Shown here: piece by piece, positions 26,151 to 36,965 of the stretch
How the letters are laid out: each line of letters opens with the position of its first letter
Position numbering within the stretch: the first letter of the stretch is position 1
Assembly (NCBI GenBank): GCA_933207985.1
Contig: OW240913.1
Location: 273,548,681-273,612,680, forward strand
Direction: 5' to 3'
Length of the DNA: 64,000 bases
DNA from: Pelobates cultripes
Lineage: Eukaryota; Chordata; Amphibia; Anura; Pelobatidae
Position numbers and translations under genes: made by a program
Notes under the pieces: model-generated
Told to the model about the DNA's origin: nothing
The model's input: the letters and a program-made list of their open reading frames with translations, nothing else
Database searches by the model: none

Positions 26151-27947
26151 AAAGGGACACTATAGTCACCTGAACAACTTCAGCTTAATGAGGTTGTTCA
26201 GGTGAGAACTATAGCTCCCTGCAGCCTTTCTCATGTAAACACTGTATTTTCTGAGAAACTACAGTGTTAACATTGAAAACTAGGAACACCTCCAGTTGCA
26301 GTCACTCAGAGTGAACCAGAGGGACTTTGGAGTTGATTGAGGCATAAAACTCCTCAATCCACTCAGATCTGCTGTCAGGGCAGCATGCAGACACTCCCAC
26401 TGCATGCAGATACAGAAACTTTCCTCCTAGAGATTCATTGATTCAATTCATCTCTATGAGGAGATGCTGATTGGCCAGGGCTGTGTTTGAATCATGCTGG
26501 CTCTGCCTCTGATCTGCCTCTTTGTTAGTCTCAGCCAATCCTATGGGGAAGCACTGTGATTGGATCAGGCTACCATTTCTGATTATGTCAGCAGACTGTT
26601 TTTTTTAGTTCTTTTTTTTAGGCAAACAGCATGCAGAGTGTTAAGACACCCCTGGTGTCTTTAAGGGAAACCGCCGTTTAGTTCACCTTCTCCTTTCGCA
26701 AATTCAGTAATCCGTTCGCATCAATTATAATACACGAACCATAACCAGGGGAAGCGGTAATCTCCTGACCGGGATCCGTGAAAGGCTCCAAACTCCCGAA
26801 CGGAAATCCACGAACTGCTGCTAGCCACCGAACAACGATATCCACCAAGCAGCTTTTGGTTCCATCCAGCAGTCTCTAAACACAAAGAAGAAATCCCCCC
26901 AATAACGAGACAGAAGCTCCGCATTGAGGGTCAAACAGGATCTGGCTTTACTGTGGGCTACCTGCCCGTATTTATGCAGGTCTCCCACTTGGTGGACACT
27001 CCCATAGGGGACCAAATGGAATTACAGATGGACATGAAGACATTCCAGACATACAGTCACAGCTTTTACCCACAATACAATATGGTTTCCTCCCCTCTGC
27101 CCTGGAGATAATTGAGAAGTAATTCAATTATCTCCAGGACAAAGACAAATCGCCATCTTGAATACAATACTAGAAAATACATAAAAATACATAACTTTAA
27201 AATAACCGAACATTTCCCATTCGCATCACATATCCCCAGATAGCCTGGATCTGAGTGCATATTATTAGCGAATAGCGCTCAGATCCCACACACATAGTTC
27301 AATTGCCATGGAGTCAAAGTTCTTACAGTCTTTCGGTATGCGATTGACTCCATGGGAAGGCTATCTGGGTTAAGTCCTTTCGTGTGTTTCAAAACTCCCG
27401 AACGGCCGGTGTTCGTACGCTTTCATGGAGGCAGCCAGGCGTTCTGTTGTTTCAGCGGTGTTCGGCAGAAAAAGTGTCCGTTTTTAGTTCCATGAAAATA
27501 GAGCCGAACACCGCTGGGCTTTTGCGTGTTTTAAAATGGCCGCTGCCTCGTGGTCGACATACGAACGACGACCACCCTGAATTCGGTTTAATTGAGAAGT
27601 GTATGCGGTTAACCACAACGTTCTAATTGGGATCAGTAGGTTAACCAGCAGCACACTTCTCTCCTGGGTGGCCATCCGTTCGGTAGTTTTGTTCGGGAAA
27701 AACAGTCATTCGTATGGCTGGGCTATAGGAAACAGCCATTTACACGAACGGGGCAGAAACAGACGAATCCACCACAATAAACAGACAGATGGTTCTGTCA
27801 CACTGAGTTACAGCTTCTGACTTGAATACAGTAAGATTTTGCTGTATTTATGGAGGCATGAGGGGCTCAGGGGGGCTAGATGGTAGTATTAACACTATAG
27901 GGTCAGAAATACATGTAGTTGCACTGGTGACTAGAGTGTCCCTTTAA
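26151..27947. mobile_element. T2-like MITE split by an LTR-type insertion
   Basis: Left end TTAAAGGGACACTATAGTCA with the fold-back AACAACTTCAGCTTAATGAGGTTGTT; right end CTGGTGACTAGAGTGTCCCTTTAA. The T2 parts (26151 to about 26655 and about 27812-27947) flank about 1.15 kb of a different sequence rich in CGAACG motifs (next entry). The pieces together would make an ordinary MITE of about 640 bp. Confidence 0.75.
26655..27811. mobile_element. LTR-like insertion related to the solo LTR at 48325
   Basis: It shares phrases and layout with 48325-49333: AAACTCCCGAACG, GATCTGAGCG, TTCGTGAA- and CGAACG-type motifs, GTCGACxxxCGAACGACG followed by CCACC, and CCGTTTTTAGT. It probably begins TGTC near 26655 and ends CA near 27803-27811. 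I could not find a matching 5-bp target duplication, so the ends are provisional. No gag or pol sequence is present. Confidence 0.65.
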
Positions 27948-28239
27948 GACCCAAAGCACACCGGCTTCTACTGACCACAAAGTTAATGATGTCCATATAG
28001 GATAACAATAGTCACAGAGTGTGCTCCAACACATGTTGGTCACCAGTGACCCCACTGAAAACCATACATGTAGTTAACCCTACATTCAACTTTAAGCAAT
28101 GGGCAGAACAGAAAAACCTCAGGGACCAGGACACAAGCACGACGCACACCACCAGGTTCGAACTCATGTGCATTAAAACACACTCAGGCAGGAAAAAAAA
28201 ACTCTATCATTCTGTTATAACACACTCATAGAGAGGTCA

Positions 28240-29674
28240 CAGGCTACAGTGCGGGCATTCCAAGAAGAATGGCACAAAGACATTGGGAGAGAGTTGACAC
28301 CTCAAGCCTGGAAAAAAACATTCACCTCCTTTAAGGGAATGTCATTCTGCGCATCCCACTTAGAGACATTGAGAAAACTGCTATACCGGTGGTACCTAAT
28401 CCTAGACAAATTGGGCAAAATATATAAACTACCACATAATAAACGCTGGAGATGCCATTCAGAAGTAGGCACCATTCTGCACATATGGTGGACGTGCCCA
28501 ATAATAGCAACACATTGGTCGCGGGCAGAACATTTGATAAAAGTCAGCACAGGCACACAAAATAAGCCAACAATAGAATGTTATACATATGGCCTCTGGG
28601 CCTCCTGAAACCAATACGGAAACTAGCATTTCTCATACTAATAGCAGCAGCCACACAGGTAGTGAGGAATTGGAAATCGACAACCATGCCATCTATAGTG
28701 GAACTAATTAGCCTGATTTCAACAAATGTCAAATATTAAAGTTTAGCAACCGTACATTGGCAAAAAGGGACAACTCAGAGGGAAGTCAACAAGCTTTGGC
28801 AAACATATAAGGAGAAGAACCCTATAGAACCACCATAGATAAGGACTACCTCACGACACACTAAGCCCAAAGGGGCAATAATGCACAAGGCAAAAGGCTC
28901 AGCATGATGAGAACAAATTCTGGGTCACACAACATCAATTTGGATGTTGAATCTACGCCAGATATTCACCTATCAAACCCTACTCCACATATCCTTGAAG
29001 TGGGGATTATTCCACTTTATATGTGCAATATCAGAGCTGATTTTAGCTCTGAAAAGTGTGAGTAAGATTGATTTTATTATTATATACTTTATCTACCGAT
29101 TTACTGCACCATTGGAGTTTTGTTTTATTTTCTCTCTACATATGCCCTACCGAACTCCTAACATATAATCGTGAAGACTTGATCCCATCATACATCCTAA
29201 GAATATTTTTCTACACATGGGACCTACCATTACGGACTGTGATAAGTTTCTTTGGACTATTGATTACTATTTATTTTATCTTGTATTTTTAATATTTGAT
29301 TATTTTTATATTTTTAAGTATATATTGTCATTTATATACTTTAGGCGCACCCTTATTTTACTGTTTGTAATAAGTCACTATAGTTAAAAAGTTGATACTG
29401 GTAACAGAATGGTGGGTGCCACCGCAAGAATAAAAAGATGTGTACAAGCGGTATAAAACATGTCAACACCGTAGTATGACTAGATGGCAGTAACAGAATC
29501 CAAAGAGAAGAATTGTTTGTTTGACCAAGTGTTACTTGTCTTATAAAAGGTATTGACACAAAACGGAGCATGTCTAAACGTTCCCCCCACCCCTTTTCTT
29601 TTTTGTATCCCATATTTCATGCTTTGCAAAACAATAAAAACTGTCAATTAAATTATTATTTAAAAAAAAAAAAA
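28240..29674 (+). mobile_element. L1/Tx1-type LINE, 5'-truncated, with poly(A) tail
   Basis: ORF2 C-terminal sequence starts near 28240. It is followed by 3'-UTR-like sequence with GCAAAACAATAAAAACTGTC and a poly(A) run at 29660-29674. Between about 28930 and 29370 lies an AT-rich segment that appears to be a separate insertion. The T2 MITE at 29692 begins only 17 bases after the tail. Confidence 0.75.
28249..28860 (+). pseudogene. L1-type ORF2 C-terminal fragment
   Basis: The + frame reads SHLETLRKLLYRWYLILDKL, then WRCHSEVGTILHIWWTCPII. This is the conserved tail of L1/Tx1 ORF2 with its cysteine/histidine motif (one Cys replaced, since WRCHSE has His where C-x2-C is usual). A stop at 28606 and further stops downstream (the frame continues weakly to about 28850) show that it is inactive. 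It belongs to the same broad family as 13401-14059 but is only distantly similar. Confidence 0.8.
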
Positions 29675-29691
29675 ATTTGAGAACCTCTGGG

Positions 29692-30200
29692 TTAAAGGGA
29701 CACTATAGTCACCAGAACAACTACAGCTTAATGTAGTTGTTTTGGTGAGTATAATTCATTATATGCAGACATTTTCATGCAAACACTGCATTTCCAGAGA
29801 AAATGCAGTGTTAACATTGCCCCTAGGGACACCTCCAAGTTACCACTCCTCAAATGGCCATTAGAGGTGCTTCCTGGCTCAGTGCCACATACTAGGCAGC
29901 CCTGCCGTTCAGCGTCCCCACGCAGCTGAATTTTCTTCATAGAGCTGCATTGATTCAATGCATCTCTATGAGAAGGTGCTGATTTGCCAAAACTGTATTT
30001 GACTGATTGCTGATTTTAACCAATCCAATGCTTTCCCCAAGGGCAATTCTGATGATGTCACCAAGGGGGCGGGGCCAGTGCCGGCAGACATGTGCTGTGC
30101 TGGAAATAAGGTGAGTTTTTCATGCTTTTAATGGGACTAATGGGGGCAAGCCACCTAAATGGTGGATTAAACACTATAGGGTCAGGAATACAAGTCAATC
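29692..30200 (+). mobile_element. T2-like MITE
   Basis: It begins TTAAAGGGACACTATAGTCACC, then AACTACAGCTTAATGTAGTTGTT folds back. It contains the GATTCAATGCATCTCTATGAG and GGGGCGGGGCC blocks seen in sister copies. The right end reads TTAAACACTATAGGGTCAGGAATAC and then runs into unique DNA, so the last tens of bases are missing or inverted. Confidence 0.75.
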
Positions 30201-30867
30201 TCTGGTTGCTTCTAGAGCAAACTCCCATTGAGACTCAAAATGTGCTTATGAGCCATATTAATAGCTGCTGTGACAAACATGGCAAAAATACAAGATTCCA
30301 TGCTTGCAATCGAAAATTGATTCTATGAAAACTACTCGTACCTGTGAAGAAATGACCCATACATTCTTTACACCTATTCCAAATTTTCTAATAATTGTAG
30401 GAAATCACTCATATATAGATAAGACCTTGTATACAAATACTGAATTAATCAAATGCCTGCTAATTGTCATATGAACAAGTAATTTCAGCAAAACATCCAA
30501 TGATTACCAGGCATTTGATTTGGTCAGCGCAGTTGAACTGGATTTGTGCAAAGTCTAATGTACATTATTTCCGCATGAACTATTGCATGTATTTGCTTTG
30601 TAGTTCTTTTTTACCAAGTCTGTACTGCATGCATTGTTAAAAAGAAATCATTAGGTAATTGAAATGCAAGTGGAGTAGAGATAGGGAATTGGATCATAAT
30701 AAATGCATTGCCGTGTTTAATTTTGTAAATAAAAAAAAAGTAAACGTAAACCCTTGGTGTTTTTACATCTTCCAGTAATTAAAAATCATCATAATTGGAG
30801 TAAACATAATGCTGTGCTATAATCATTTTACTACACTTTAAAATAAACCCTGTGTATGGGGAAACGT
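30201..30867. other. Intron spacer
   Basis: AT-rich; nothing recognised. Confidence 0.55.
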
Positions 30868-31013
30868 GGCATGTAAGCTCATTGAGCAGGGCCCTCAATC
30901 CCTCTGTTCCTGTGGGTCCAACTTGTCTGGTTACAAATACTTGTCTGCTAGTCCACCCCTTGTACAGCGCTACTGAACTTGTTGGTGCTTTATAAATAAT
31001 AATAATAATAATG
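30868..31013 (+). mobile_element. L2-clade LINE 3' end or L2-tailed SINE
   Basis: GGCATGTAAGCTCATTGAGCAG, TCTGTTCCTGTGGGTCC, CTTGTACAGCGCTACTGAAC and TTATAAATAATAATAATAATAATGAT are nearly collinear with 250-425. The (ATA)n run marks the 3' end, so the insertion is in + orientation. Confidence 0.75.
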
Positions 31014-32600
31014 ATATTTCTTGGTATACAATGTGCATACATTGTTATGGTTGGAGTGCTGTTTAATCTAGAGGCTCTAAAACAAATACATTAGAGATAA
31101 CACTGAAAAATATATGGAGGTCCTCTACATCATGCAAGTTAAATTAGTAACAATTGTATACTTCATAAGATTTTTGGTTTACGTTTTCTTCCTGTTGAAT
31201 TCCGGTGAATAGGATAGTAGCAAAGTTAAAGGTGAAAACCTTATTTCAAGGTAGTACTTGCTACTGAGTATTGTTCTCATTTCACGTGCGTTCCATGCAA
31301 ATTCTGTTTTTCAGATTTCATGTCATCTGAAAAAACTGTACAAAAAGGGATAGATATATTGATGTATTCTATGACACATATTTTGACCTATATATTTTCT
31401 GTACGCTTCTTCTTCAACATTTGTGCCTTTATTCCACCTAAGATGTATTTGTAGGTGCCTTCATTGAGCTAATGTTCAATCCATACCACCACCACCGCTA
31501 TAGTTTTAAATTAGCTAGGGGCAGCAGTGGCGGCTCTAGACTTTGGAAAGCCTTAGGTGAAACTCAAACATGAGGTACCAACTAACACCCATAGTGAAAA
31601 AAAAAACTAGCGTTTGCATTGTATGTGCACAAGGAGCTTACGTTCTATTGAAGGGCGGGCTTGCAGCACTGGATACATTGGAACTGTGTTCATTGTTCTG
31701 AAGCTTGCAATGTCGCGGCTCGCTGACTGTAGTTACGGCATAATTTGCAATGAAATTAATTGGTAAAAAAGCATTTAATTTGGAATTATGCTCTTCGTTT
31801 ATACAAGATTGCAGGGTATGGTTGCATATCCTGGCAGTCGTGTATACCCCTTCAAGTGCTGGTGTGCTTGGGCAGGGTGAAGGGTAGTGAAGCGTGATAG
31901 TGTGAGCGAAGCTGACTGTGACAGGATTATGGGGTTTAATGTGATGGGGTGAGTGTGGCAGAGCGACAGAGGTGAGTGTGGTATAGGTGGAGGAGATGGT
32001 GACAAGATTAGGACGGATTACTTTGGGTGTTGCAGGAGGAAAGGGAGTGATATTGGGTGGGGGTGTGACACTTTGTGAGGAGTTTACAGTGCGTGGGAAG
32101 GCTGTGTTTTAGTGACCAGCTGCCTGACATTGAAATTCCTTTTACTTTATGCAATAATTAACTCCCTGGCCAGTGTTGAGCCCTCGGTCTCCGGATGAAT
32201 CAGTCTCTCCTTAGGCTAGTTAGGATGCCGTCTACCTCACCTAATTAGATAGACCTCTGAGGGCCAGTCTAGGGTGCAAAACCATTATATGTTGTTATAC
32301 TGGTTATGGTGATATTTAGCTTTGGGTGCCTTCCCCAGGTTTTGATCAAACATTTGTTGAGTAGCTTTAGCGAAAGTAGAGATCTCTGAGGCATGACCAG
32401 GCCTGGCCCTCTGTTCACCTATTTTTAATGTGTAAGTTATACTTCCACCGTAGCAATATTAATTTTATCCTTATTTTAAAGCCAGTCATTCTCTTAGCAA
32501 GGCAGGAGGCTGTCTAAGGGCACCACAACACTACATTGCATTGGCATGTGGTGGATACTGTAGAGGGCACACAACCGATCTCTCTACAGTGACCCTGTAT
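31014..32600. other. Intron with weak repeat-like segments
   Basis: CAGTGGCGGCTCTAGACTTTG near 31527 looks like the start of a dispersed element (CAG start, hAT-like), and 31850-32110 is G-rich with GTGAGTGTGG phrases. No termini pair or protein was found. Confidence 0.4.
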
Positions 32601-32604
32601 TGTA

Positions 32605-34107
32605 CAGTTGCAAGAAAAAGTATGTGAACCCTTTGGAATGATATGGATTTCTGCACAAATTGGTCATAAAATGTGATCTGATCATCATCTAAGTCACAAC
32701 AATAGACAATCACAGTCTGCTTAAACTAATAACACACAAAGAATGAAATGTTTCCATGTTTTTATTGAACACACCATGTAAACATTCACAGTGCAGGTGG
32801 AAAAAGTATGTGAACCCCTAGACTAATGACATCTCCAAGAGCTAATTGGAGTGAGATGTCAGCCAACTGGAGTCCAATCAATGAGATGAGATTGGAGGTG
32901 TTGGTTACAGCTGCCCTGCCCTATAAAAACACACACCAGTTCTGGGTTTGCTTTTCACAAGAAGCATTGCCTGATGTGAATGATGCCTCGCACAAAAGAG
33001 CTCTCAGAAGACCTACGATTAAGAATTGTTGACTTGCATAAAGCTGGAAAGGGTTATAAAAGTATCTCCAAAAGCCTTGCTGTTCATCAGTCCACGGTAA
33101 GACAAATTGTCTATAAATGGTGAAAGTTCAGCACTGCTGCTACTCTCCCTAGGAGTGTCCGTCCTGTAAAGATGACTGCAAGAGCACAGCGCAGAATGCT
33201 CAATCAGGTGAAGAAGAATCCTAGAGTGTCAGCTAAAGACTTACAAAAGTCACTGGCAAATGCTAACATCCCTGTTAGCGAGTCTACATAACATAAAACA
33301 CTAAACAAGAATGGATTTCATGGGAGGATACCACAGAGGAAGCCACTGCTATCCAAACAAAACATTGCTGCACGTTTACAGTTTGCACAAGAGTACCTGG
33401 ATGTTCCACAACTGTACTGGCAAAACATTCTGTGGACAGAAGTATGGTGGTGGGGACATCATGGTTTGGGGCTGCTTTGCTGCGTCAGGGCCAGGACGGA
33501 TTGCTATCATCGAAGGAAAAATTAATTCCTAAGTTTAGCAAGACTTTTTGCAGGAAAACTTAAGGCCATCTGTCTACCAGCTGAAGTTCAAGAGAAGATG
33601 GGTGTTGCAACAGGACAATGACCCAAACAGAATGGCTTAAACAGAAGAAAATACGCCTTCTGAAGTGGCCCAGTCAGAGTCCTGACCTCAACCCGATTGA
33701 GATGCTGTGGCATGACCTCATGAAAGCTATTCACACCAGACATCCCAAGAATATTGCTGAACTGAAACAGTTCTGTAAAGAGGAATGGTCAAGAATTACT
33801 CCTGACCGTTGTGCACATCTGATCTGCAACTACAGGAAACATTTGGTTGAAGTTATTGCTGCCAAAAGAGGTTCAACCAGTTATTAAATCCAAGGGTTCA
33901 CATACTTTTCCCACCTGCACTGTGAATGTTTACATGGTGTGTTAAATAAAAAAAATGGCAACATTTCATTCTTTGTGTGTTATTAGTTTAAGCAGACTGT
34001 GATTGTCTATTGTTGTGACTTAGATGATGATCAGATCACATTTTATGACCAATTTGTGCAGAAATCCATATCATTCCAAAGGGTTCACATACTTTTTCTT
34101 GCAACTG
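32605..34107 (+). mobile_element. Nearly full-length Tc1/mariner transposon
   Basis: The ends are CAGTTGCAAGAAAAAGTATG and, inverted, CATACTTTTTCTTGCAACTG, flanked by TA at 32603-32604 and 34108-34109. The terminal inverted repeats are about 210 bp each (32605-32815 and about 33892-34107). A second GAAAAAGTATGTGAACCC-type box lies at their inner ends, giving the IR/DR arrangement of many Tc1 elements. The 1503-bp length is close to a complete Tc1. It carries one broken transposase gene. Confidence 0.95.
32983..33887 (+). pseudogene. Tc1 transposase, inactivated
   Basis: The start [20 protein letters not shown] and the helix-turn-helix [17 protein letters not shown] are clear. Then a TGA stop at 33121-33123 replaces a codon after VYKW. 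The paired-like region ([20 protein letters not shown]) and NGFHGR follow, with another stop near 33289. Around 33433 the sequence runs from LWTE directly to the KYGGG region, so about 35 codons, including the first catalytic Asp, are deleted. The second Asp (QQDND at about 33611-33622) is present but followed by a frameshift. The catalytic Glu is intact at 33699-33701 (PIEMLW), and the end (AAKRGSTSY, stop at 33885) is normal. Confidence 0.92.
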
Positions 34108-34109
34108 TA

Positions 34110-35030
34110 TATGCAAAAGTTCCTTATTTAGATGATTATCACACCATGATATATCCTCACTAATTTCATAGAGATTTAGTTGCTGGTATTAACTGGTTTG
34201 TACCAGATTTGTACTATGATCACTTTGTTATTTACATGTTGTTGGATAAACAGTGAATGCAGTTCCGTCTCTCTGTGTTTAATTGATTTAAAGATACAGA
34301 GTGGTTGTTGTAGTCATGCCCTACTCTCTTTTGTAGTGTAGTGCATTATGAAAACACTTCTTTTTTTACTGTTGGCTTTATTAGTTTGTAGGTTTATTAA
34401 TCTCTGTTAATTTGCAATTTAAAGTATTTGGGGCATAACTTTAGTTAGCCTCACGTATTATTTATCTTTGATACAGTGAGTGTAAGTAAAATATTGTTAA
34501 ACGTGTATTCATGCAATATTTTATTCTGAATGGCCCTGTCTACACAAGGCAGACAGGAAATTGTTTTGACGACAGTCCCACATAGCTCAATTTCACTCAG
34601 TAATTTTGTGAGTGAAAGCAGTTTGCATAATACAAAAAACAGGAAAAGAAGACAACACAGCAGGAGATGTATCATGAGAGATGTCAATATGACTGTAATA
34701 AAATGTTATAGATACAGTATAGTTGCACTGCACAAGAGGGCGATTATTATAAAAAGCACACATACTGTCAGTCACTAAATACATGTCAGCGTGCTAAGGA
34801 ATAATGGGTTATTATTATATTTACTAGTTTTAGATAGTCTCGGAGTGCTAAGTAATATAGTAAAAACGTGTAGGGATATAATATGCCTTTACACAGTTAG
34901 AGTGAGTAATAAACTCAAAAATTGTGTGATCCAGCTGCAACACCTCAGGGTATTCCCTTCACCACACATTAACAATAGAAAATTAAAGATCAAAAAGTGG
35001 AGCGATGTTTAGGTGATAAGCCCCTGCCCA
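34110..35030. other. Intron spacer
   Basis: AT-rich; ORFs of 60-80 codons on both strands have no recognisable similarity. No exon was found. Confidence 0.5.
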
Positions 35031-35550
35031 CATGCAGTCAAAAATGAGAAAAAATTAAATATACTTATACTTCTTAATGAGTAGTTGTTACACCCTCAAA
35101 AGCACAGATAGCATGTAAAAAAGGAAATTAAAAAACATAGTGTAATTCTGTATATTTATGTAGATCGCACTAAATAGTGCTACTATTCATATGTGATATA
35201 ATACATGGATTGAGTAGTAAAAAAGAAGAACATTTATTCATACTGACATATAAAATATGTAATCAGGTGCAAATAGCAAGCACAATTTACAGATGGCTGC
35301 TTACTAAAAATGGTGGTGAGCACAACGGTATGTGTCCGTGTCTCAGAAGCACGCTGCCTTCTTACTGAGAGATGTCGGAGTTAGGCGGAGTGTCAATGTG
35401 CATGAATCCGGATCACAGGTTCAAGCTGTGTGACAAAGCTGCTTTTTCAAAGTTCCCGGTTTCGCCGCTTGGCTCCTCCCACTGCAGACGCGTGCTGTCG
35501 TAGTCTACTCGTTTCGCCGCACTCAGACGGCTTCGTCAGGACGTAATTAA
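35031..35550 (-). mobile_element. Penelope-like terminal repeat (pLTR) fragment
   Basis: On the minus strand, CTGACGAAGCCGTCTGAGTG and CGGCGAAACGAGTAGACTAC stand at the start, followed by GTGGGAGGAGCCAAGCGGCG and an AT-rich tail. The CTGANGA...GAAAC layout is the hammerhead-ribozyme core that Penelope-like elements carry in their terminal repeats. No reverse transcriptase is present. The left boundary is approximate. Confidence 0.6.
35498..35545 (-). ncRNA. Hammerhead-ribozyme-like motif in the Penelope-type repeat
   Basis: Minus-strand order: CTGACGA (35539-35533), stem II AGCCG/CGGC (four Watson-Crick pairs around an eight-base loop), GAAA (35515-35512), then C-GA-G and the cleavage-site-like triplet GTA (35508-35506). 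The upstream GTC and downstream GAC can pair as a short stem I. All universally conserved core positions of CUGANGA and GAAA are present. Activity is inferred, not shown. Confidence 0.55.
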
Positions 35551-36414
35551 GCTGTTTCCTGCCCTTTTTTTTTTTAAGTTGAAGCATACTACATATACAT
35601 ACTGTTTTTAGTACAAAATTAAAACATGGTCAAAATCCACAATATGACCACCTAGTTTAGTAAGATAAGAAAAAGAGAACACAAAAGGTCAATATCATTC
35701 AATCAATACTGAAATTGCACATATTATCCTTTGCTAAATTTCCTCCCTTGTGCAAGAGATTTAAAGTGACAGTACCCATATAGATGCACAGGGTATTACT
35801 TCCCACAACAAATTGCAATCAAAAACCTCAGGTTCCATCAGAATACTTGCAGTTGGATTAAAATTCAGAGTGGAGGTGGATCCTTGTTACATCACCTCCA
35901 ATATTTTGTACTTTAATTTAAAAAAATGGCAGATCTCAAAATCGTATTATATTTGTTTGTACCTATAATAAGATGTTTGTTTTTTTTGTTTGTTTTTTTA
36001 AATGCCTTTAATGACTGTCATAATTTTCATTTGCTGCAGCCAGTTCTGCCAAGACCAGGAATTAACAAAAAATATCTTTCAGCCATTCTGGACATATATT
36101 TTTATGGGAAATTTAAAAAGCTGAGCATATCCTATAAACCCCTACTCAGTGGGGGCTTATAACATGTGGTTCAATTCAGGGTAAAGTTTTATTCATGTAA
36201 ATACATAAATGAACCTGCAGCTCATGTTGATAGAATGTGCTTCTGTCTTTTTAGCAATAGCTGTATCTATGCTTTTGTCATGAAATAGATCTGTAGACTC
36301 AACCTTGCATGAGTCTACAGCAGTGGCCTCTTCATATATGTTTGTTAGGAAGACAGAGGAGGTGGGGTGTTGTTATAGTCCTCTAATTTAAAAGGACATA
36401 GCAGATCCTAAAAC
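35551..36414. other. Intron spacer
   Basis: AT-rich with a T-rich run at 35565-35575; nothing else was recognised. Confidence 0.5.
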
Positions 36415-36965
36415 CAGTGGTTCTCAACCATTTGCAGCCATGTACCTGCAAGTCTAAAAAAATCCTAAGTACCTCTGCATCGCAGAACTGTTAATCTGAA
36501 GTATAAAATCACAAAATGAAAATATAATACACATACTTCTACACAGAGGACACTAACGCACACACACACACTTACATACAGAGGACACTGACACCCAGTT
36601 GCACACAAAGGACGCTGACACACATTTACACACACAGGAAACCGACACACCCTTTACACACTCACTGACGGACAAACTCTCAATTATTTGACACACACAT
36701 ATTCACTGATATACACAAACACACAGAGGACTCTGGCACACACAGCTGCACATTGAGAACACTCACAAACACGCGTTTACACACAGAGGACACTGACACA
36801 CACATACGAAACTGACACACAAATTTACACAGAAGACACTGATACACTCACTGATAGGCAGAGGACATTGACCCACATACTTTCTGACAGACACACTCAG
36901 TGATTTGATACATACTAACGGACACACTCAGTAATTTGACACAAACTCACTGACAAAACACAAGA
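36415..36965 (+). mobile_element. hAT-type element end with an internal GACACACA minisatellite
   Basis: It begins CAGTGGTTCTCAACCATTTG, a classic hAT-type terminus, followed by TACCTCTGCATCGCAGAA. From about 36540 the interior is an irregular tandem array of ACACAGAGGACACTGACACA-type units to about 36960. The opposite terminus was not identified, so the full length is unknown. Confidence 0.65.
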
